From positions 4,730,142-4,794,141 of the forward strand of contig CM067532.1 of the NCBI GenBank assembly GCA_034509925.1: a stretch of DNA of 64,000 nt, written 5' to 3'. Under the pieces are notes generated by a model, which was given only the letters and a program-made list of their open reading frames with translations, searched no databases and was not told the origin of the DNA. Source of the DNA: Hirudinaria manillensis (taxonomy: Eukaryota; Annelida; Clitellata; Hirudinida; Hirudinidae). This document shows, in pieces, positions 53,440 through 64,000 of this stretch (the first letter of the stretch is position 1; the number at the start of each line of letters is the position of its first letter). The translations under genes and the position numbers were made by a program.

Positions 53440-54310
53440 TTCTGGCAGGGATCTTCAGAGGATTGGCCCCCTCGACAAGTGTTTCGGTCCTAAATCCTGA
53501 CACTCTCGGGGGCTGGGCCGCATCTGGTGATCAAGCGGATGTCCCTGCCAGCTTCTTTCTTCCGATAATCAAACAACTAATACTCGCACCGCCACTTTAC
53601 GAGAAATTCCGCGAGGGCTCCGCCGTCCGAAAAACCGTCAAAGTCGCTATTGCAGCGCTTCTTAAATCACTTTGGTGTGAATGCCGTCCGGGTGTCTCTT
53701 TCTTGGCCTTAAAAAGGAGTCCCTGTTTTGTTAGGGTGGACAGGGACGACTTGCCTCGCAGCGCCTGAGGCTTACCTTCGGTCCTTCGTGGTCCAGATCC
53801 AGTGAGAAGCCGATTCTGCGGACTCGGCTATTCTCTGGACGAACTGCTTGGTTTGCCTGTTTGAAAGGCCTATCTTCCTGAGAAAGGCTTAGGTAGACTT
53901 GCCTAGCAGCCCTCTCGCTCCAACTTCTATTGGCAACACACGGGCGCTGTAACCTTTCCCCTCTAAATCCATCTTCAGCTCTTCGTAACGGTCGCTCTTC
54001 AGAGCATTGCTGACATCCATTCGGTTCTCCTACGGGACCGTCAGCTCTACCATGATGATGGAATCGGTTGCTGCCGATGCCAGCACCAAATCAGGCCGCT
54101 CTCTTGTAGCACCTGGTGGTAGTGCCTTTCTCCCTGCAGGTCTGCCACAACTTTCCAGTCTTTGGATGTGGACAGCAAGTCCTTCCTTTGGGCCATGTTC
54201 CTTCTGCGGTGCTGTGTTGAGCCCTCTCTTAAGAAGTACATCCTTCTTGGTGTCGCGATTTCTCGGGCATTTGCCTGGGAGCATGCGTCTTCTCCACGAC
54301 CTGCAGGACT
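53440..54310 (-). mobile_element. Decayed repeat ORF with a PD...VELTVP nuclease-like C-terminal region
   Basis: Minus-strand reading gives RPDLVLASAATDSIIMVELTVP, then YENRMDVSNALKSDRYEEL, SARVLPIEVGARGLLGKST, a stop, and SLRKIGLSNRQTKQFV followed by ESASHWIW. This order (RPD, ELTVP, KY.EL, P+EVG.RG.., RA.., ASRWLW) is that of a repeated protein tail seen many times per genome in fish and invertebrates and usually annotated as uncharacterised or transposon-derived. The PD...(V)ELTV pattern suggests a PD-(D/E)xK fold. Stops and frameshifts make this copy dead. The flank at 53440-53540 carries CCCCCTCGACAAGTGTTTCGG, which recurs at 55.9 kb. Confidence 0.6.
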
Positions 54311-54317
54311 TGATTAC

Positions 54318-54369
54318 ATACTATGTATATAGTATACATATACATACATGTATACTATGTATATAGTAG
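54318..54369. repeat. Twice-repeated TACTATGTATATAGTA segment
   Basis: Two near-identical ATACTATGTATATAGTA units are separated by ATACATATACATACATGT-type sequence. Each unit is itself almost palindromic, so several hairpins are possible. Confidence 0.6.
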
Positions 54370-54945
54370 AAGTTGACCAAATCATCATCGTTTGTATTGC
54401 GTTGCTTAAAATAATGTATTCCAGTTTTCATTAATGTATTCAATATATTATCCAACAAATCCATCGTTGATGATCTGAGCCCCTTTGGCGCCTTACAGTA
54501 TGACAAAATTAATTTTAAATAGCGGGTTTCGTTAATTTGATGCAAAAATCTTTGATAATAAAAATGCTTCTAATCGTTCGATGCAAAATCAGTAAGTAAT
54601 TTTTAAAGTCTTTATTATCACTGACTTGGTATGTTCAGCGTAATAATAGACATGTATTATAATGTTATTATCATTGCGTAGATATGAGTTCTGAGCTTTC
54701 CACTACCTATTATTATATTTTAAAACCAAGGGCTTTTTATGGACAATGGCCCTACATGGTTACCAAACCCCTGGACATTCAAACCCACCCTATAGGCGGA
54801 TCTGGCCAAAAATATGATGTGCACAAAATAAGGAAAACGAGAAATTTTATTGGAAGCGATCAAAGTGGCTCAAGAGCTGATTTGAAATGCACGATTGTTC
54901 TTCTTATGCAGAATAATGAAACCTGGAGAGAAAACAATTAAAGAA

Positions 54946-58169
<3,224 letters not shown>

Positions 58170-59463
58170 TGCCTGGCCTTGTACACCATCTCAGCTTCGA
58201 AAAAATAAGCCTCAAGTCTTTGAACGCCGCCGACGTCACCATTAGACGAACAGTTCGACATTGGTTGAAATTACCGAAGGACGTCCCCAATGCATTCCTG
58301 TATGCCCCAGTCCGACTGGGAGGTCTCGGAATTCTTCAACTTCGGAAATGGATTCCAAATATAAGAATTCGTCGCATGTCACAGGTCTTAAAAGAAGCCA
58401 AGGCGAATAGAGACCAATTCATGCTGGACGTCCTTGGAGGCGGAACGACAGTGATGGGAGAAGTCAGGAAGTTTGGTCTCCCACAGAATTGTACAGACGC
58501 CAAAACAATGGGCATCAGAACGGCAAAACAACTGTACAAAACAGTTGACGGATATGGACTGCAATCATTTTCAAGCGCCATCGGTCCAAGCGAATGGCTA
58601 ATCGATGGAATTAGCAGAATGACGTCAGATCAATGGATCAACTGCGTGAAGGTTAGAGCCGCGGTCCTACACAACAGATTGCGGGAATCGAGGTACAAGA
58701 TGTATTTGAGCACTCTCTGCACTGCTGGATGCCGGACTGAGGAGTCGCTGGGCCATATCATACAGCGGTGCCATGTTACCGATGGTCCTAGACATGTTAG
58801 ACACAACTCCATTTTGGCCATGTTAGGAAGCAAACTTGAGAAGATGGGGTTTACTACCAGCATCGAACCCAGAATTCCGACGATAGAAGGAACAAAAATT
58901 CCTGATTTGTGCGCATGGAAAGGCTCCACATACGTCGTGTGTGACGTGGCAGTGGCATCGGATATTGCCGACTTGAATAAAATACATGCCTCAAAAGTCG
59001 CAAAGTATGACCTTCCGGGAATCCACCAATGGATGAAGGAAAATAATCCGATGCCAGAACAACGGAGTCAGAAAGGTACCATCACCGCCCTGGTCTTGAA
59101 CTGGAGAGGAGCAATAGCAGAAGAGTCTTGGAGGGTTTGGAGAAGATTTGGGGTCTCGAGGAGGTTCCTCATGTGGACCTCCATCAAAACGTTGCAGGAG
59201 ACCCATAAGATTTGGCGAACTTATAAAAATAACGCCTGGAGAAGAAGAAAAAAGAAGTTGAATTGAAAGACATTTGTGAATGTACAATGACTCGTAAGAT
59301 CGACTTGAAAGTTCCCTTTTTTGAATGGTCTGACGGGATTTCCCAGACCCATTGGCGGACCTAAAATTATTGAATCGGATTATGAATTGATTGCTTTTTG
59401 TGAGTTTTTGGCTGGGCTAATAAAAGGAAAAAAAAAAAAAGAAAAAAAAAAAAAAAAAAAAAA
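58170..59463 (+). mobile_element. 3' half of an R2/R4-type non-LTR retrotransposon
   Basis: An open frame to 59266 encodes about 365 residues of the C-terminal part of a restriction-like-endonuclease LINE. It starts in the post-RT thumb region (RRTVRHWLKLPKDVPNAFLY, then VRLGGLGI), passes the CCHC-type motif (CTAGCRTEESLGHIIQRCH) and VRHNSILAMLGSKLEKMGF, then the endonuclease core IPDLCAWKGSTYVVCDVAVASD (PD, 12 residues, D) and LVLNWRGA. This order is that of R2, R4/Dong and relatives. The RT core is absent because the copy is 5'-truncated right at the (AAT)n tract. The 3' untranslated part ends GGCTGGGCTAATAAAAGG, an A-rich run, and again AAT repeats. The frame has no internal stop, so the insertion is fairly recent, but it cannot move by itself. 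Confidence 0.85.
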
Positions 59464-59481
59464 ATAATAATAATAATAATA

Positions 59482-59870
59482 ATATTTAATTAAATAACTA
59501 ACGAATAATGTTTTTTTTTTAACCTCAACTGAGTAGGGTTTCTGGAGGAGAATTTTCACCTTTAAAAGTTTTAAAATTAAAAAAAAAAATAAAAACGTTT
59601 AAAATCAAACAAAGAAATTATTAATGACAAGATTATAATGTTATTTGATAATTAATTTAATAAATAATAATTAATAATTAATCTTTTTTGGTCATTTTGA
59701 TGCAAATATAAAAAATATCCTTTTTTAATTGCATTCAATTGCAAACTTGAAATTATTATGACTTACCTCATGCCGTCCTGATATAAAAGCAGACACGTGG
59801 AGTCAAAGATTTCGAATTCTTTAAGAAAACGATGTCATCCTCAAATCTGGTGGAGGTCTTCGTACTTGTC
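59482..59870. other. AT-rich spacer, no gene seen
   Basis: Low-complexity A and T runs between the LINE end and the telomere-like block. Confidence 0.5.
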
Positions 59871-59877
59871 AGATAAA

Positions 59878-60006
59878 GGTTAAGGTTGGGGCTGGGGCTG
59901 GGGTTAGGATTAGGGTTAGAGTTGCGGTTAGGGTTGGGGTTAGAGTTGGGGTCAGGGTTGGGGTTAGGGGTTAGAGTTGGGTTTAGGGTTGGGATTAGGG
60001 TTCGGT
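59878..60006. repeat. Degenerate TTAGGG (telomere-like) block
   Basis: About 130 bp of GGGTTAGGGTTGGGG-type units on the plus strand: TTAGGG and GTTGGG/GGCTGG variants in hexamer phase, with an occasional extra G. This is an interstitial telomere-like sequence. The Asn-Pro-rich frame on the minus strand is a by-product. Confidence 0.8.
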
Positions 60007-62589
60007 TCACGACACTTTCACCCGACAAACGTTTTTCATTCTGACAGGAGAAAAATGATCTTTTTAGATGTTTAGATTTTTTGTTGATTTTAGATTAAAT
60101 CTTAGTTGATTAGATTTAAGGTCTTTTTCCTAAAAAGTTTATTTTAAAACTTCTCAAATTCTGGCCTTGGAAAAAGTGAAGAAGTTCGTTTGTTGATTAA
60201 AATAACTGCTTCCTTAGATCAAGTGTTTGAGATCGATTTTGTTTTGCATGTCTTGCATCTTATGTTTGATATGTATGTTTTGCTTGTTATATTTGTTACG
60301 TATGTTTTGCATGTTTTGCTTGTTGTATTTGTTATGCATGTTTTGCATATTATGTATGTTATGTATACTGCGCACAAATCTTATATTAGACAACTTTTAA
60401 AGCTCAAAGCATTTCAAGAGTGACTTTCATATGTCACTGCTTCACATGCAAGTTATTTAATAAATGTTAAATGTTACTGGTTTCATAAATATTCATTAGG
60501 CACGTATCGGATATCCATTTGACTCCGACATTAACAGTAGTCTGTAGTTAAGTGCTGGCATGCAAATATAATTATATATAATTATAATAATATTAATAAT
60601 AAGATTTTTGCTTTAAGTAAACATCTTAATTTAATTGGCTGGAGTTATTTTTAGTACGGTTATTTACATAATTAGGTATGTGTTAATAATAGCAGGGCAT
60701 TGGCCGTCTCCTCCTGGAATAAACACCTGACAGTGCCATACATTACCTGGATTGACTTAATACTTACCTGTTCGTTGGGCCAATAAAAGGCTTTTATTCA
60801 TCGCGTTCAATGAACAACCACTTACCTGGCTGGCTTGTTTTATTCTTGAATGTCAATTTTCCCATGTTTTCTTGATTTTTTTAAAAATTACCCCCGAAAA
60901 AGACCTTCTAATTGAAATTGGCAGTTATCGTGTCGATCTCCTCACTACGTCCTATCGACTGGAAATGACCCCATTAACACATAATGATATGAATTAATTA
61001 TCAAAGCAATGATTAATTATTCATTAACAAAACACTATAGATAGTCTTGCATGTAATTTTTTTTTTTTTTTGGTCACGAGTTTTATTTTATTATACTAAT
61101 TCCTTCATTTAACACAAAAAAAACTGAAAAGAGCAGCAAAAAAAATAAAACTCAAAGGGCCAGCCTTAAGGAAGCACATGCTTCCGCTAGTAGACTGACC
61201 CATATGGCAACATTAACTTCTTAACAACCCAGCTTATACCGAAGTGACCTGTTGGTTGACCTAATAAACTGGGTCGGGTTAAGCACCTCTACATAAACTA
61301 TTTTTATCCGCCACGTGGTAACACACGCGTTCATTAGGGACAATTAAGGAAAATAAATTAATAAATTGATGAATAACGAGTCTTAATATAAATTGATTTA
61401 TTAAGTAAAGGAATTAAGAAAGTTGTTATAAATGGATTTCATGGTAAATTATGAAATAACGAAGTTATGGTAAATAAACCATCGGATGTTTAAAGATGTA
61501 CATTTAGTAAACATGTACAAGCATTGATGGAATGAAATTAATTTAATATTTCATTTATTATTATTTTATTTATTTTAACTAATTCAAGATAAATATATTA
61601 CTAAAAGTCAAACAAATTATCTTAACTATTATTCATTATATTCAATGTATTTATAATATATTCAATATATATAATAACATTATTATATGTTAATAATACA
61701 TGTGTAAGGTTCGGTAATAGGGGTAAATTATGTGTAATATTATTATGCATTATTAAGCATATAATCATTTGCAATTTTCCAAGGAAAATTCAATTTAATA
61801 ATCTGTAAATTTCTGTAATTGTAATGTTATCTGTAATCTGTTATCTGCACAATAATTTGTTATCTTTTACGTTTACTTTTCTAAGATTAGACATTTTGTG
61901 CATTGTTTTGTGCTATTTGCAAACAAATTCATTTTGCATGTTTAAGATGTTTTACTTGAAAGTTCTGAAAACAGTGACGCAAAGGAACTCATGCAAATGA
62001 TTATTTGCTTCTCATGGCCATGTTTGTGTCACTTGAAATTATGGAACTCGTCTGCAAACTCGGTTTTCTAAGCGATGTTGTTGGTGTTAGCATGTCATTC
62101 CAAATTCAGTGTTGCGCCATTCACGTTAAAGTAGGTAATTAGATGACGCAAATATGGCCATTTTAAAACTTTTTTTTTATAATTTTCTAATTTGGTTTAA
62201 ATTCTGAGACATTTTAAAACAAACGAAATGCTATTAAAAACTTAGAACAAGTTAAAAACATGTCTCTTTGTTGCGTAGTAAAAATAATGTAACTGATGCC
62301 AAAATGTTTGCCAGCCTGCGCCAAAATTATGGGTTGCTTGTGACAGAATGAACAGCCATTTTGCTATTATTCGTTTGTTATTGTATGTTATTATTTGTTA
62401 TTGTCGTATGTCATTGTGATGTATGCTGTATGTTATTATATGCTGATGTATGATGTATGTTGTATGTTATTACTTCAAGGCTATTTGGAGATGCACAAGT
62501 ATGAAATGGAACTACCTTAAGTAGAAATTCCATGTTTTATTTTATAAAGTTGAACAACATATATTTATACCTATCTTGAGACAAAGCGT
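60007..62589. other. Repeat-rich AT region, no gene seen
   Basis: Holds an imperfect tandem of TATGTTTTGCATG-like units (about 60236-60366) and one of TGTATGTTATT-like units (about 62380-62475). The AT-rich sequence between them shows no exon. Confidence 0.5.
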
Positions 62590-62865
62590 GGTTTCGATCC
62601 ACGGATCTCTGCTACCATTTTCTCCGAGTGATTTTTATTGAGCCATCAGATTGTTTGTTGATTTCAATTCCAAGAAAGAATGTAGCTGGTTTAGCAACAA
62701 TTTTGAATTCTTTCTCTAATTTCTGCTTGAAATCTCTAAGATCTGATTCTGATGTGACTGCAACGATTCCATCGTCGACATACAAAGCAACTAAAATTTT
62801 GCTATGCTTTTTCTTTTGAATGAAAAGACATGCATCGCTTTTCACAAAACCAAGTTTTTAAGCAT
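62590..62865 (-). mobile_element. Copia (Ty1-type) reverse-transcriptase fragment
   Basis: The minus strand encodes FVKSDACLFIQ, then KILVALYVDDGIVAVTS, FKQKLEKEFKIV, FFLGIEI and GSIKITRR. YVDD with the downstream FLGIEI and GSI segments is the Ty1/copia RT signature. Only about 90 residues remain and no LTR was recognised nearby. A dead fragment. Confidence 0.85.
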
Positions 62866-63224
62866 AAAAACTCAACATTATATATTATATCGTATTGTAT
62901 TGTATTGTATCGTGTATCGTATTGTATTGTATCGTATATTATATCGCCTGATGTTCCTTGGACCACTTTTACAAATGATGGTTTAAAAAAAAAACAAGAT
63001 GAAACAAAAACTAATTGAACAAACTTCAACACCGTAAAATTATAATTACCACTCCATTGACTATTTTTTCTTAACATACCTTTGACTTAGAAATTATTAA
63101 ATATTTAATATATTAACATAATATTATCAATTAAGTATTATCAATTAAACATAATATTATTAAAGTATTAATAATAATAAATAATTATATTTAATTTCAT
63201 TAGTTATATTTATTATTATTATTA

Positions 63225-63261
<37 letters not shown>

Positions 63262-64000
63262 CATTATTATCATTAATTTGAAAGGAAAACATGTGGAAAG
63301 GTCATAGTTGTTTTTGAGCTTAAACCTTGTGGAACATTTCTGTGGACATCCATAATTCTTTTAGGTGACCTTGTCAGGAGTTCATTTCGGTGCACGATTA
63401 TGATAATGATCAACAAGACATTTCCAAATGTTGCATGTTAGATGTACTTTATAATTATAAACATAACCCTGGATACATACATGTATAATTAACGAACAAT
63501 TAAAATTATATTACGAAATAAACTTTTTAAAATTTAAATTTTTTTTTAAAATTTAAAGCAGATTAAAGCAAATTAAAGCAACTAATTAATTATGTTTGAT
63601 TAAACGGATTACAATTTCTTTTAAATAAATAAATAAATATTTATTTTTGTTGATTTACTAAATTGAACGATGCGTTACGATGTCAAACTATGTACATCTT
63701 CATCTGTCCATCTATAAGTATAATGGCTATCAGATCAATATTTTTATTCATTTATTTATTTATTAAGGACACAAATAAATAAAATTATATCAGTAGTGAC
63801 GTAAGTAAATAATGATATGAATAATTGATAGCTTAATACATAAATAGATAATTATATGTGTAACAGATATAACAAATATAGATAATTATATAGGATAAAT
63901 GAGAAAATAAATAATGATATGAATGAATGAATGAATAAATAAATAAATAATTAAATAAATAAATACTTAAATAAATGAATAAATAAATAAATACTTAAAT
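62866..64000. other. Repeat-rich end of window, no gene seen
   Basis: ATCGTATTGT-like tandem at about 62878-62947, (ATT)n at about 63207-63262, and AATA-type repeats (AATAAATAAATG) from about 63900 to the end. No coding content seen. Confidence 0.6.

Noticed and set aside
59768-60028. Asn-Pro repeat protein on the minus strand
   Set aside because: Produced by the TTAGGG-like hexamers; no start context or conserved part.
62590-64000. An LTR retrotransposon around the Copia fragment
   Set aside because: No paired long terminal repeats, primer-binding site or further ORF parts were found.

Overview
The window is nuclear DNA of an animal, most likely a bilaterian marine-type invertebrate. It is AT-rich, its genes are split by mostly short introns (about 47 nt to 1.2 kb) with GT-AG ends, and it carries a HAND bHLH gene, a PNT+ETS factor of the ESE type, an INSM-type zinc-finger gene, calcineurin A, collagen prolyl 4-hydroxylase and a centriolar HYLS1. 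A degenerate TTAGGG tract and animal non-LTR and Copia remnants fit this. I cannot name the species. I saw no bacterial-style operons, CRISPR arrays, rRNA or tRNA genes.

Layout. 1-8.7 kb: AT-rich, no firm gene, some repeats and a few possible exons near 7.4-8.4 kb. 8.7-10.25 kb (-): HAND, two exons. 10.9-11.2 kb (+): small secreted peptide precursor with a C-terminal amidation signal. 11.35-13.8 kb (-): six-exon ESE-type ETS factor. 17.6-19.1 kb (-): decayed, internally deleted non-LTR element. 19.56-24.18 kb (+): EFTUD2 (U5 snRNP GTPase), 21 exons, 972 residues. 24.3-25.8 kb (-): one-exon GalNAc-transferase-like protein lacking its catalytic motif. 26.0-28.5 kb (+): unrecognised coiled-coil gene, head to head with the previous one. 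31.7-36.9 kb (-): calcineurin A, 13 exons, 500 residues. 38.3-41.1 kb (+): prolyl 4-hydroxylase alpha, 14 exons, 530 residues. 41.2-41.9 kb (-): p24/TMED cargo receptor. 43.2-44.7 kb (-): HYLS1. 46.3-48.2 kb (-): GPR180/TMEM145-type seven-TM protein. 49.5-50.7 kb (-): INSM1/nerfin-type SNAG zinc-finger repressor. 51-64 kb: repeat-rich, with a long (AAT)n tract, an R2/R4-type LINE 3' half, a TTAGGG-like block, a Copia reverse-transcriptase fragment and several tandem repeats.

The genes do not form a pathway. They are ordinary neighbours, several arranged head to head or tail to tail at close spacing. Points most worth following are the candidate amidated peptide, the pseudoenzyme GalNAc-transferase, the altered end of the ETS recognition helix, and the LINE embedded in TAA repeats. 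Exon boundaries were derived by hand from splice sites, reading-frame phase and remembered family sequences. For EFTUD2, PPP3C, P4HA, the ETS gene and the seven-TM gene the phases close exactly. For HYLS1 (last exon) and the coiled-coil gene (exon 4/5) they do not fully.
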